Positions 1 to 7,819 of a DNA stretch of 64,000 nucleotides are shown here, piece after piece. Source of the stretch: Lacisediminihabitans changchengi (lineage in GTDB: Bacteria > Actinomycetota > Actinomycetes > Actinomycetales > Microbacteriaceae); NCBI RefSeq assembly GCF_016634425.1, contig NZ_JAEPES010000001.1:999183-1063182 (forward strand), read 5' to 3'. The notes beneath the pieces were generated by a model. The model was not told where the DNA came from, searched no databases, and saw nothing but the letters and a program-made list of their open reading frames with translations. Each line of letters begins with the position of its first letter. Positions within the stretch are counted from its first letter, which is position 1. The position numbers and the translations under genes are program-made.

Positions 1-418
1 GGATGCGGCGGGCCTCCGCCACCGCGTCCTGAGTGCTCACCTCGGCACGCAGTGCTCTCGCGGTCAACAACTCGATGGCCCCGGCCTGGTCGAGGCGGCC
101 GCCGGCCACCCGCGCGGACTGGATCCTCACCTCGCCACCGGCCTGCTCCGACTGCAGAACGATCACGGTGGGAAGCACGATGGTGCGGGCATCCGTCAGC
201 TGGTATGCCTTCGCAATCGCGCGCAGCGACTCCTCGACCTCATTGGTGGCCTGGCCGACCTCGAGCATCACCAGACCCAGAACCTCGAGCATGTTCAGGA
301 TGTCGTGGGCCGCCGCCTGCTCCGCGGTTGCCTCACCCGGCTCGCCGGGCTTCTTCAGCACCCGCCAGACCTGGCGCTCGAGCCAGCCCGGTGCCTTCTC
401 GTCGCTGTGATCCGCCAT
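1..418 (-). CDS. ThrE-like threonine/serine exporter family protein, C-terminus beyond window
   Basis: The gene enters from the left edge, so only the first ~139 residues are visible. After a charged N-terminus the protein reads HDILNMLEVLGLVMLEVGQA, then a TNEVEESLRAIAKAY helix, TIVLPTVIVLQSE, and a basic stretch ending in LLTARALRAEVS. This order (a helix with a late Gly, the EVEESL helix, a beta strand, then an 'R..ggrLDQ' segment) resembles the cytosolic N-terminal domain of ThrE/YjjP amino-acid exporters. The membrane helices that would confirm it lie outside the window. The start is the ATG at 416-418; no strong ribosome site is evident. Confidence 0.55.
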   Translation of the reverse strand, partial: MADHSDEKAPGWLERQVWRVLKKPGEPGEATAEQAAAHDILNMLEVLGLVMLEVGQATNEVEESLRAIAKAYQLTDARTIVLPTVIVLQSEQAGGEVRIQSARVAGGRLDQAGAIELLTARALRAEVSTQDAVAEARRI

Positions 419-533
419 GGGTCGATCATCCCGCATCCGGGGCTGACGTGATTCGCGGTGGCCTTAGCGGGGTTCTTTTTCAGTGTTCGCGGTTCGCTGT
501 CTTCGTGGCACGGCGCTCATGGTTCACTGAGGC

Positions 534-971
534 ATGCGCATCTCACCCATGGCCTTGGCGAGTCTGATCGGGGTTGGGCTCGCGCTGATCGAGCTTCCCA
601 CCACGCTTATCGCGCCGCTGTCGGCGGTGCTGGGCGTGGCGGTGGCGGTGTGCGCGGCACTCGGGATCCTCGGCAGAGGTGTCGCTATCTCGCCGGGCCT
701 CGGCGTTCCGATTCTCGCTGGGGCCGCGGCGGCATCGCTGCGCGTCGCCTGGTTCGTAGCCGGGGAGGCGCCGCTGCCGTGGTTGCTCCTCGCTGCCGTG
801 CTGTATCTCGCCGCGGCCACTCTTTTCGGGTTTGCGGCGACCAAGCAGGGCGTCACCGTCGGAGTGCGAACAGGGCTGCTCGTGCTGCTGTTGTTCGCGA
901 TCATCCCGTGGCTGAATCTGGTCGCAATGGCCGCGATTCTGTTCACGTCGTTCCGGCGCAGCGTGAGCTGA
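534..971 (+). CDS. Small integral membrane protein, unknown function
   Basis: The product is 145 residues and almost entirely hydrophobic, with about four predicted membrane segments (residues ~5-25, 27-45, 50-72 and 78-140 in broken stretches). It ends in a short basic tail, FRRSVS. I recognise no family motif. The start ATG at 534 gives MRISPMALASLIGVG; the ORF could begin at the internal Met6. It stands alone between the ThrE-like gene, which is transcribed away from it, and the HNH module. Codon use is GC-rich like its neighbours. Confidence 0.6.
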   Translation: MRISPMALASLIGVGLALIELPTTLIAPLSAVLGVAVAVCAALGILGRGVAISPGLGVPILAGAAAASLRVAWFVAGEAPLPWLLLAAVLYLAAATLFGFAATKQGVTVGVRTGLLVLLLFAIIPWLNLVAMAAILFTSFRRSVS

Positions 972-1018
972 GTTCCACCGGGGCTGGCCTCTCCCTCACA
1001 GGCGCCAATCTCGTGCAG

Positions 1019-1027
1019 TTATCCACA
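1019..1027 (+). promoter_or_regulatory. TTATCCACA (DnaA-box-like) site in HNH module copy 1
   Basis: A perfect TTATCCACA sits 65 bp before the HNH start codon, and the same 9-mer precedes copy 2. It matches the DnaA-box consensus, but there is no cluster of boxes and no replication gene nearby. It may be a module-specific control element or conserved ancestry only. Confidence 0.5.
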
Positions 1028-1091
1028 GGAAACCCTGGTCAGATGGGTAATTGTTGGATGGAATGTCGGTGGTCGGTGAGACGCTGTCGAC

Positions 1092-2447
1092 ATGGAAAAC
1101 TCGCCCGCGACCCTCCTCGCCGACCTGTCAGAGGTGTGCGCTGACGGGTTCGCGGGTGTCGCTGGTGTCGCGTCAGATCAGCTGCTGCGGATGGTTGCGG
1201 ACTCCGGCACCGTGCAGCGCGCCGTCGACGCGATCCGAGTGACACTTGCCGGCGAAGTCGTCGAACGATCCGCCCCGCATCTCGGCGCCGAGGGGATGGC
1301 CCGGCAGGCTGGCCATTCGAGACCGGCAACGTTCCTGGCCGAGCTGTGGCAGATCAGCATCCCGGAGGCGGCACGACTGTGCGACCTGGGGACTGCAACG
1401 CGATCGAAACGCGCGCTGGATGGCTCCCCGTTGCCGGCCCGGTATCCCGCGGTTGCCGCTGCGGTCGCGGATCTGTCGCTTGGGGTGGAGGCGGCTGTGG
1501 TGATCGTGCGGGAACTGGACCTGGCCGCCCCATTCTGCTCCACCGAAGCAAGGTTGGCCGGGGAACGGCTGCTGGTGGAGCACGCGCCCGGGTTGACGGT
1601 GAAGCAGATCGCGGGGGTGGCCCGGCAGGTGCGGGACCGTCTGGATGAGGACGGTGCCGAATCCCGCGATGTGATCCGGAGGCAGCGGCGAGCACTGTCG
1701 TGGGTGACTGAACCGGATGGGATGGTGCGTCTGGTCTGGGTGATGCCCCCAGAAACCGCCGGGCTAGTGCGCGCCGGGATAGACCAGCTCGTGAGCGAGC
1801 AGCTACGGGCTGCCCGCGACGCGGCACCGGCCGCATTGGCCGACACCGGGTTCGTCGACAGTGATGATCGGACCATGCCGCACCGCCGCGCCGACGCGGC
1901 CGAAGACCTGTTCCGGCAGGCGGTCAACTGCACGTGCGGTGCTGGTGGTGGGGGTGGTGGCGGTCCTCTGGTGACGGTGATCGTGCGGATGAGCCTCGAC
2001 CAGTTGGTCACCGGGCTCGGCACCGCCCAGATCGATGGCATCGATGCCGGGATCTCCGCCACCCGGGCGCGGATCATGGCGGCGGATGCGAACATCATCC
2101 CCGCAGTCCTTGGCGGGACTGGGGAAGTCCTTGATCTGGGCAGGTCGCGGCGGCTGTTCAGTCCCGCCCAACGCCAGGCGTTGGCCGAAACGTATGGCGG
2201 GTGCGCGTTCCCGGCCTGCGGTCACCCACCGAGTTATACCGAAGCGCACCACCTCCAGTGGTGGTCCAGTGGTGGGGTAACGGATCTGGACAACGGGATC
2301 CCGTTGTGCTCGTTCCACCACCACCGCATCCATGACGACGGGTGGGAGATCGTCATGCGCGAGCAGGTGCCGTATTTCATCCCCCCACCCTGGATCGACC
2401 CCGACCAAACACCCCGACAAGGAGGCATAGTGGTGATAGCGATGTGA
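1092..2447 (+). CDS. DUF222 / 13E12-repeat family HNH endonuclease-domain protein, copy 1
   Basis: The product has 451 residues. The N-terminal ~300 residues are the helical DUF222 region typical of actinobacterial 13E12-repeat proteins. The C-terminus carries an HNH fold: CAFPAC (first zinc-type Cys pair), TEAHHLQWW, then DLDNGIPLCSFHHHRIHDD with the second Cys and the HNH histidines. A short run of glycines after CTCGAG links the two parts. The catalytic residues look intact, so a nuclease activity is plausible; the cellular role of this family is not established. The start ATG (MENSPATLL) is conserved in the paralogue at 33588. Spacing from the TTATCCACA site is also conserved. Confidence 0.9.
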   Translation: MENSPATLLADLSEVCADGFAGVAGVASDQLLRMVADSGTVQRAVDAIRVTLAGEVVERSAPHLGAEGMARQAGHSRPATFLAELWQISIPEAARLCDLGTATRSKRALDGSPLPARYPAVAAAVADLSLGVEAAVVIVRELDLAAPFCSTEARLAGERLLVEHAPGLTVKQIAGVARQVRDRLDEDGAESRDVIRRQRRALSWVTEPDGMVRLVWVMPPETAGLVRAGIDQLVSEQLRAARDAAPAALADTGFVDSDDRTMPHRRADAAEDLFRQAVNCTCGAGGGGGGGPLVTVIVRMSLDQLVTGLGTAQIDGIDAGISATRARIMAADANIIPAVLGGTGEVLDLGRSRRLFSPAQRQALAETYGGCAFPACGHPPSYTEAHHLQWWSSGGVTDLDNGIPLCSFHHHRIHDDGWEIVMREQVPYFIPPPWIDPDQTPRQGGIVVIAM

Positions 2448-2466
2448 GCCACGCACGTCGGCGGCA

Positions 2467-2532
2467 CGTTCAGCCGAACTGCTCGTTCAGCCGAACTGCA
2501 CGTTCAGCCGAACTGCACGTTCAGCCGAACTG
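2467..2532 (+). repeat. 17-bp tandem array after HNH copy 1
   Basis: Nearly four copies of a 17-bp unit, CGTTCAGCCGAACTGCA, start at the exact right border of the duplicated HNH module. GTTC...GAAC inside each unit can pair. The array fills most of the space between the HNH stop and the stop of the lipid kinase gene on the other strand, so it might act as a bidirectional terminator. That role is inferred only from position and pairing. Confidence 0.85.
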
Positions 2533-2548
2533 GCGGACCGAAACCGCG

Positions 2549-3520
2549 CTACCGCACCCTTACCGGCAACGCACCCGGCATCACCGTGATCGTCGCCGCC
2601 GTGACGAGCCCTACGCCGTCGCCGTCGAGTTCCATCTGCTGCGGTTGCGCGAACCGCACCGCCAGTCGCCGCGACTGCGCGTACCGCAGCGCCCGAAACT
2701 GCGGAGCAGCACGCAGCACCTTGCGGCCGCCGGGGGAACGACTGAGCACTCCGCCGACCGCGAGTCGCGAGGCGATGCGGGCCCACCCGCCCGGGCCTTT
2801 CGGGCGGATCACCACGACATCCAGCAACCCGTCGTCGGGAACGGCGTTTGGCAGCAGGACTATCCCCGCGGTGAGCGTTCCGGTATTTCCCACGATCACC
2901 GTGTGCGCGTCGATGCTGCGCCACGCCTCACCGTCCAGCGAGACACTCATCGCGTGCTCGGTGCGATTGCCGATCGACCGCACGATCGGCTCGACGTAGG
3001 CAAGCCATCCGATCCGCCGCTTGAGCGCGCTGCTGGTGTGGATCGCCATGTTGGCGTCCAGCCCGATGCCCGCCATCACGACGAACGCGTGCGTCGTCGA
3101 CGTGGTATCGGCGCGCTCGAGCGTCACGACAGCGACATCGACCGCGCGGGTGTTGTCGCCGAAAGCCACCCGCACTGAGGCCACCAGATCGCCGAGAGGG
3201 AGGTGCAGATTGCGGGCCAACAGGTTGCCTGTTCCCGCGGGCACGATGGCGAACGGAATGCCGCTGCCGCGCACCACCTCCGCCACGGTCCGCACCGTGC
3301 CGTCACCGCCCGCGACGATCAGCAGATCGGGGGATGTGGCGACTGCTTCTCGCGCCGGACCCTCTCCCGCATCATCCGTCGTCGTGGCGAACCACAGCGA
3401 CGGCAACCAGCCGCGGCTAATCTCCTCGTCTTCGATCACAGGGCGCAACTGGTCGAGCGCCACTTTGGTGGGGTTGTAGATGATCGCAGCCCGACGGGAG
3501 GATGCTGCGAGCTCGGCCAT
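2549..3520 (-). CDS. Diacylglycerol/lipid kinase family protein (DAGK catalytic domain)
   Basis: 323 residues. The N-terminus has the strand AAIIYNPTKV and then the ATP-binding signature IVAGGDGTVRTVAE (residues ~90-103), followed by AIVPAGTGNLLARNL, all diagnostic of the DAGK/YegS/sphingosine kinase superfamily. These soluble enzymes phosphorylate a lipid such as diacylglycerol using ATP at the inner membrane face. The C-terminal beta domain includes LLDVVVIRPKG and ends VMPGALPVRVR. The next gene upstream on the same strand is a paralogue, and a PAP2 phosphatase follows that one. The start ATG is at 3520 (MAELAASSRR). The lipid substrate cannot be told from sequence. Confidence 0.88.
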   Translation of the reverse strand: MAELAASSRRAAIIYNPTKVALDQLRPVIEDEEISRGWLPSLWFATTTDDAGEGPAREAVATSPDLLIVAGGDGTVRTVAEVVRGSGIPFAIVPAGTGNLLARNLHLPLGDLVASVRVAFGDNTRAVDVAVVTLERADTTSTTHAFVVMAGIGLDANMAIHTSSALKRRIGWLAYVEPIVRSIGNRTEHAMSVSLDGEAWRSIDAHTVIVGNTGTLTAGIVLLPNAVPDDGLLDVVVIRPKGPGGWARIASRLAVGGVLSRSPGGRKVLRAAPQFRALRYAQSRRLAVRFAQPQQMELDGDGVGLVTAATITVMPGALPVRVR

Positions 3521-3556
3521 GAATCGAGCGTACGGGCATCCCGGCTCAGTAAAACG

Positions 3557-4522
3557 TCACTGGTCTTCGGCGGGCACCCGAGTACGTATGCCGTCACTGT
3601 CGATCCAGGTGTGGAATGCCACGGCCTCACCGAACGGATCACCGTCGAGCTCAACTTCTTCCGGGCGCCCGAGCCGCACCTTGAGGTCCTTGCCCTTCAC
3701 GTATCGCAGCGCGTTCACGTCCGGGCCGATCAGGCGTTTGCCGAGCGGCGTGCGTCGCAGAACGCCGTTCTCCCAGATTACCTTCCACAGAATCTCAACC
3801 CAGCCGATGATGCCCTCCGGCCGGAAGAACACGATCTCGAACAGCCCGTCATCGACCTTCGCCTCGGGAAGAAGCAGCACATTGGCGCGCAGTGTTCCCA
3901 CGTTGCCGACGATCATCGTGTGGGCCTGCAGCGACTTGGTGCCACTGCCGTCGAGCTGATAGCGCATCCTGAGTTCGTTCTTGTCGAGCAGAGCACGGCC
4001 GAGAGCGCCGACGTAGGCGATCCAGCCCAGGCGCTTCTTCGCCTGCTCGTCGGTGCCGGCGAGCATCTTCGCGTCGAGTCCGAACCCGGCCATCACCAGA
4101 TAGGCGTGGCGAGACCGACTCCCATCCGCGCGTTCGATCGACGCCCAGGCGAGGTCGATGCGCTTGTCGACGCCTCGGAACGCCGTGCGAACGGAGTGGT
4201 CCAGGTCGCTCAACGTCAACTGGAGGTTGCGAGCGAGCAGGTTGCCGGTGCCCGCCGGCAGGAGGGCGAGGGCAGCGGGGCTGCCGTGCAGTTGCTGAGC
4301 GACATACCGCACTGTGCCGTCGCCGCCCGCAGCGATCACCACGGTCGCGCCCTGCTCGATGGCCTGGGCGGTCTGACCGGCCCCCGGGTCGTCGGCGGAT
4401 GTCTCGAACCACAGTGTTTCCGCCCACCCGGCCGAGGTTTCTTCCCTCGCCACGGCGGCACGGAGGGCGTCGATGTCGACCTTCGTGGGGTTGTAGACGA
4501 CAGCGGCGCGGTTTTCGGTCAT
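3557..4522 (-). CDS. Second diacylglycerol/lipid kinase family protein (paralogue of the neighbour)
   Basis: 321 residues. It begins MTENRAAVVYNPTKVDID, with GGDGTVRYVAQ and LLPAGTGNLLARNLQL at the expected ATP-binding positions, and it closely parallels the adjacent kinase. I chose the ATG at 4522 because GAAAGGACCACC precedes it; a longer frame would run into the PAP2 gene. The C-terminal half retains LFEIVFFRPEG and LDGDPFGEAV, matching the family's second domain. The gene ends 36 bp before the neighbouring kinase starts, so the two are probably co-transcribed after a local duplication. Confidence 0.88.
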   Translation of the reverse strand: MTENRAAVVYNPTKVDIDALRAAVAREETSAGWAETLWFETSADDPGAGQTAQAIEQGATVVIAAGGDGTVRYVAQQLHGSPAALALLPAGTGNLLARNLQLTLSDLDHSVRTAFRGVDKRIDLAWASIERADGSRSRHAYLVMAGFGLDAKMLAGTDEQAKKRLGWIAYVGALGRALLDKNELRMRYQLDGSGTKSLQAHTMIVGNVGTLRANVLLLPEAKVDDGLFEIVFFRPEGIIGWVEILWKVIWENGVLRRTPLGKRLIGPDVNALRYVKGKDLKVRLGRPEEVELDGDPFGEAVAFHTWIDSDGIRTRVPAEDQ

Positions 4523-4559
4523 GGTGGTCCTTTCGCAGGATTGGAAGACAGACGCAGAA

Positions 4560-5498
4560 TCAGAAGGCGGAACTGGGGCGAGCGCGATCGATCGGCAACC
4601 GCGGTTGCGGTGGTCCATCGCGAGCGCCGGCGTATCGGGCGGTGAGATACAGCCGGTGCACGGTGATCACCAGAGACAGCCACGCCGCCCCGAGCACCCA
4701 GGCGCCCAGCACGTCGGTGAACCAATGGTGGCCGAGGAAGACGCGGCTGAGGCCTATCGTGAGCGCAAACACCGCGGCGACCGTCACCGTCAGCACCCGG
4801 ATGCGGGTCGAGCGCTGACGAAGGATGAGCAGGTAGGCGACGATGCCGGCCACGACGAACGCATTGAGCGAGTGGCCGCTCGGAAAAGACGGCGAGTGCT
4901 CATATGGCGGCACCGCGAACCGTAGCGGAGGGCGCGTGCGGCCGAACAGGCCCTTCCCGACGATGGTCATCAGCAGCGAACCTCCGCCGGCAGCCGCGAT
5001 GAGGATGGCTGGCGTCCACGACCGTCGATGCAGCGAGAGCCATACAGCGATTGCGACCGCGATGATCGGCATTCCGTAGACACCACCGATGTCGGTGTAG
5101 CCGGTGATGACGACGTCCAGCACCGGGGTTCGGTGCGCAACGGCCCAATGCAACAGGGGGAGATCGAAGCCGGCGACCCCGTCGTCATCCGTTATCGCAT
5201 CGTAGATCTGCGCGAACACGAGGGTGAGCGCCACCGCAAGGCCCAGTCCGACGACAAGCCCGATTAGTAGGGCCGGCTGCGCGCCGATCGCCCGCCCGAC
5301 CCGTTGCGCGACCCGGGCGACGCCGCGTCCCACCGGGCCGTACCAGTGCGTAAGGTCCTGCGAACCGAGATAGCGGTCGTCATCGGTGAGGTCGCGAGCC
5401 CTGTCTGGCGATTCGGCGCGGTCGGGCGATTCGGCGCGGTCTGGCGATTCGGCGCGGTCGGGCGATTCGGCGCGGTCGGGCCGCCGTTCTTCTGACAT
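4560..5498 (-). CDS. PAP2-family membrane phosphatase with acidic repeat N-terminus
   Basis: 312 residues from the ATG at 5498, chosen because AGGGGG lies upstream. Residues ~5-30 are four copies of DRAESP encoded by an 18-bp tandem repeat. Several membrane helices follow from about residue 75. The three acid-phosphatase motifs are visible: GKGLFGRTRPP (K-x6-RP), PSFPSGHSLNAF (PSGH), and SRVFLGHHWFTDVLG (SR-x5-H-x3-D). Family members dephosphorylate phosphatidate, prenyl diphosphates or similar lipids on the outer membrane face. Lying just upstream of two lipid kinases, it suggests a phosphorylation/dephosphorylation cycle on membrane lipid. Confidence 0.9.
   Translation of the reverse strand: MSEERRPDRAESPDRAESPDRAESPDRAESPDRARDLTDDDRYLGSQDLTHWYGPVGRGVARVAQRVGRAIGAQPALLIGLVVGLGLAVALTLVFAQIYDAITDDDGVAGFDLPLLHWAVAHRTPVLDVVITGYTDIGGVYGMPIIAVAIAVWLSLHRRSWTPAILIAAAGGGSLLMTIVGKGLFGRTRPPLRFAVPPYEHSPSFPSGHSLNAFVVAGIVAYLLILRQRSTRIRVLTVTVAAVFALTIGLSRVFLGHHWFTDVLGAWVLGAAWLSLVITVHRLYLTARYAGARDGPPQPRLPIDRARPSSAF
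5407..5478. repeat. 18-bp in-frame tandem repeat in PAP2 gene
   Basis: Four adjacent copies of an 18-bp unit, GGCGATTCGGCGCGGTCG on the plus strand, differ by one base. They encode DRAESP repeats in the cytosolic N-terminus of the PAP2 protein. The 18-bp length keeps the frame, so copy number can vary without breaking the gene. Confidence 0.9.
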
Positions 5499-5652
5499 TC
5501 CGACCCCCTGGCGCCACCGTTCACACCGGATGGCGCGATTCCCCGAGGCTAACGGTTGACCGCGAGGATGTCGCGGGGCTTGCGCAGGCTCCGAACTCCT
5601 GTACACGCTTCAGCATGGGAACGAAACTCGCCCACCCGCGGTTAGACCCGAT

Positions 5653-6660
5653 ATGACCACCGCGCTCTCCATACTCGATCTCGCTCCCATCGCCCCCGGC
5701 CAGACCGTTGCCGACAGTTTCGCCGCGAGTGTCGCCCTCGCGCAGACCGCGGAGAAGCACGGGTACTCCCGCGTCTGGTACGCCGAGCACCACAACATGC
5801 CGACCATCGCGTCGTCGGCGACAAGCGTTCTGATCGGCCATGTCGCGGGCAAGACCAGCACGATTCGACTTGGTTCGGGCGGTGTGATGCTGCCGAATCA
5901 TTCGCCGCTGACGATCGCCGAGCAGTTTGGAACCCTCGCCGCTCTGTACCCCGACCGCATCGATCTGGGCCTCGGCCGCGCGCCGGGCAGCGATCAGAAC
6001 ACCGCGCGCGCGATGCGGCGTGACCCTCGCTCCTCCGACCAGTTTCCGCAGGATGTCGTCGAGCTCCAGGCCTTCCTTCGTGGCGAGTCCATCGTCCCGG
6101 GTGTGCAGGCGGTACCCGGGGGTGGAACGGATGTTCCGCTCTACATCCTCGGATCCTCCCTGTTCGGCGCCCAGCTCGCCGCCGCCCTCGGCCTGCCATA
6201 CGCCTTTGCCTCGCACTTCGCACCGGATGCCCTCCTCGAGGCGCTGACGCTCTACCGTCGTGACTTCCAGCCGTCTGCTCAGCTCGCGGCGCCGTATGCC
6301 ATCGCCGGCGTGAACGTCGTCGCCGCCGAAGATTCAGACGAGGCGAAGCGAATGTTCGACGTCACCCGTCGCTCCCGCGTGCGCAGCATGATCTCCCGCG
6401 GGCCGGGTGCGCCCGCCTACTCTGACGCGCAGATCGACGAGTTCCTCACCACACCGCAGGGCCGGGAGATCGCAAAGATGATGCGCTACTCAGCGGTCGG
6501 TTCGCCCGCGGAGGTTCGCGACTTCCTGACCGAATTCGCCGAGCTCACCCAGGCCGACGAGCTGATCACCGCCCACGCCGTGCAGGAGGTCGACGCCCGC
6601 CTGCGCTCTGTGGCCCTCACCGCCGACGCCTTCCGGTCCCTGATCCTGTCGAAGGCCTGA
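5653..6660 (+). CDS. LLM-class flavin-dependent oxidoreductase (luciferase-like monooxygenase)
   Basis: 335 residues. The N-terminus [14 protein letters not shown], then [25 protein letters not shown] and [13 protein letters not shown], is the typical pattern of the LLM family that defines the TIM-barrel flavin site. Such proteins use reduced FMN or F420 on unknown substrates. The start ATG at 5653 is the first in frame. The last codons (LSKA, stop) come from the first, partial unit of a tandem array that continues downstream, so the array has shaped the C-terminus. Confidence 0.9.
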   Translation: MTTALSILDLAPIAPGQTVADSFAASVALAQTAEKHGYSRVWYAEHHNMPTIASSATSVLIGHVAGKTSTIRLGSGGVMLPNHSPLTIAEQFGTLAALYPDRIDLGLGRAPGSDQNTARAMRRDPRSSDQFPQDVVELQAFLRGESIVPGVQAVPGGGTDVPLYILGSSLFGAQLAAALGLPYAFASHFAPDALLEALTLYRRDFQPSAQLAAPYAIAGVNVVAAEDSDEAKRMFDVTRRSRVRSMISRGPGAPAYSDAQIDEFLTTPQGREIAKMMRYSAVGSPAEVRDFLTEFAELTQADELITAHAVQEVDARLRSVALTADAFRSLILSKA

Positions 6661-6745
6661 GCTTGTCGAAGGGCTGAGCTTGTCGAAGGGCTGAGCTTGT
6701 CGAAGGGCCGAGCTTGTCGAAGGGCCGAGCTTGTCGAAGGGCCGG
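6646..6745 (+). repeat. 17-bp tandem array (GCTTGTCGAAGGGCTGA) over a gene end
   Basis: Five full 17-bp units run from 6661 to 6745, preceded by one diverged unit overlapping the stop codon of the monooxygenase gene. On the minus strand the core reads TTCGACAAGCTCAG, a short repeat known from many bacterial genomes. CTT...AAG in each unit can form a small stem. The unit changes from GGGCTGA to GGGCCGA part-way along, so expansion happened in steps. Confidence 0.9.
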
Positions 6746-6774
6746 CACTGCGCAACCCGGGATAGCATCGCCCC

Positions 6775-7398
6775 ATGCCCGTACGCGTCTCCGGCACCCT
6801 GACCACGTGGAATGACGATCGCGGTTTCGGGTTCGTCACCCCGGTGGCCGGGGGACGCACCGTATTCGTGCACATCTCCGCTTTCCCGCGGGGCGACATC
6901 CGGCCGAGGCAGGGCGAGCAGTTGACCTTCGAGCTCGGCACATCGGCGGATGGCCGGCCCGAGGCGCAGCACATCGGCACCCGTGAGCGGCACCAGCCGC
7001 ACCCGCCGCAGGGTCGACGACGCGGAGCCCCAGCGAGCCTGGTCAGCTTCGTCGCGATTCTCGCATTTCTCGTGCTCGGGTCGGTTCTGGTGATCGAATG
7101 GCATGCTCCGGTGTGGTTCGGGCTGGTCTACCTCCTCACCAGCGTCATCTGCTTCGTGGTCTACGCGGTCGACAAGTCCGCGGCAACCCATGGGCGCTGG
7201 CGCACCTCCGAGAGCAGCCTGCTCGCGCTCGGAGTCTTGGGCGGCTGGCCGGGCGCGATCGTGGCGCAGCAGGTGCTGCGGCACAAGACGCGCAAACGAC
7301 GCTTCCAGCTCGCGTTCTGGGGCACGGTCATCCTGAACGTCCTTGCACTCGTCGCCGTCACCTCGCCGCCGGTGCGCGCGGCGCTCGGGGTAGCGTGA
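6775..7398 (+). CDS. Cold-shock domain plus DUF1294 membrane protein
   Basis: 207 residues. Residues ~3-68 form a cold-shock OB fold with both RNA-binding motifs, DRGFGFV (RNP1) and VFVHIS (RNP2). A basic, Pro-rich linker follows, then two hydrophobic segments around residues 85-120. The DUF1294 core has VYAVDKSAA, LLALGVLGGWPGA and HKTRKRRFQLAFW, with a last helix at the C-terminus. The fusion places a nucleic-acid-binding domain in the cytosol next to the membrane; its substrate is unknown. The start ATG is at 6775. It is followed after 4 bp by the YjbR-like gene, so the two may be co-transcribed. Confidence 0.9.
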   Translation: MPVRVSGTLTTWNDDRGFGFVTPVAGGRTVFVHISAFPRGDIRPRQGEQLTFELGTSADGRPEAQHIGTRERHQPHPPQGRRRGAPASLVSFVAILAFLVLGSVLVIEWHAPVWFGLVYLLTSVICFVVYAVDKSAATHGRWRTSESSLLALGVLGGWPGAIVAQQVLRHKTRKRRFQLAFWGTVILNVLALVAVTSPPVRAALGVA

Positions 7399-7402
7399 TC
7401 CC

Positions 7403-7819
7403 ATGACTCCCGACGAGTTGCGCGACATCTGTCTCGCGTTGCCGCAAACCACCGAGACCTTTCCCTTCGGGGAGGGTCTCTCCGTATTCAAGACCAGTGG
7501 CAACGACAAGATCTTTGCGCTGAGTGCCCTCGATGCCGTTCCCCTCAGTGTCTCGCTCAAGTGCGACCCCGAAGAAAGCCTTGCGCTTCGCCAGCAATAC
7601 GCAGCGATCACCCCGGGCTACCACCTCAACAAGAAGCATTGGGTGACTATCAGCATCGACGGCACTGTGGCCAGCGACGACAGTGTTTCCATCGACGACA
7701 GTGTTTCCAGCGACGACAGTGCGCCGGCCGACCGGCGCGTTCCCGACAGTCTGATCGAGCAACTGCTCCACGACAGCCATGCTCTCGTGCGGCCGAAGGT
7801 GCCGCGCTCCCGTGGCTGA
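7403..7819 (+). CDS. MmcQ/YjbR-family protein with repeat insertion
   Basis: 138 residues. The N-terminus MTPDELRDICLALPQTTETF, the middle KIFAL..VSLKCDPEES and the PGYHLNKKHWVTI segment match the MmcQ/YjbR (CyaY-like fold) family, usually described as DNA-binding-like but of unknown function. Before the last helix there is an insertion of DDSVSID/DDSVSSD units, encoded by an 18-bp tandem duplication. The gene lies 4 bp after the CSD-DUF1294 gene and overlaps the next start by 8 bp, forming a small operon. Confidence 0.85.
   Translation: MTPDELRDICLALPQTTETFPFGEGLSVFKTSGNDKIFALSALDAVPLSVSLKCDPEESLALRQQYAAITPGYHLNKKHWVTISIDGTVASDDSVSIDDSVSSDDSAPADRRVPDSLIEQLLHDSHALVRPKVPRSRG
7675..7722 (+). 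repeat. 18-bp in-frame tandem repeat in the YjbR-family gene
   Basis: About 2.7 copies of CGACGACAGTGTTTCCAT lie in frame and add Asp/Ser-rich residues to a loop of the protein. The units differ at one or two bases, so the expansion looks recent. Confidence 0.85.

Larger units (their letters stand above)
1015..2468 (+). repeat. DUF222-HNH module, copy 1 (dispersed duplicate of 33511-34997)
   Basis: From GCAGTTATCCACAGG at 1015 to CGGCGGCACG at 2468 the sequence is near-identical to 33511-34997. Both the 5' leader and the whole HNH gene are shared, and similarity stops abruptly on both sides. The two copies differ in length by 33 bp, all of it in a glycine linker. I see no terminal inverted repeats and no transposase. 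It may have spread by recombination or gene conversion between paralogues. Confidence 0.85.

Noticed and set aside
1019-1027. TTATCCACA as a replication origin
   Set aside because: It is a single box in a duplicated HNH module, with no dnaA/dnaN or box cluster nearby.
1178-2098. Minus-strand ORF inside HNH copy 1 (and the equivalent in copy 2)
   Set aside because: It is a Ser/Arg/Thr-rich shadow of the DUF222 frame, and it exists in both copies only because the copies are near-identical.
1015-2468. The HNH modules as insertion sequences
   Set aside because: No terminal inverted repeats, target duplications or transposase were seen; the shared block contains only the leader and the HNH gene.
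3203-4645. Long plus-strand ORF (480 codons) across both lipid kinase genes
   Set aside because: It is antisense to two clear DAGK genes and its translation has no recognisable domain; long antisense frames are expected at this GC content.
6646-6745. Tandem arrays (also 2467-2532 and 35039-35136) as CRISPR
   Set aside because: Units of 14-17 bp are directly adjacent without spacers, and no cas gene is present.
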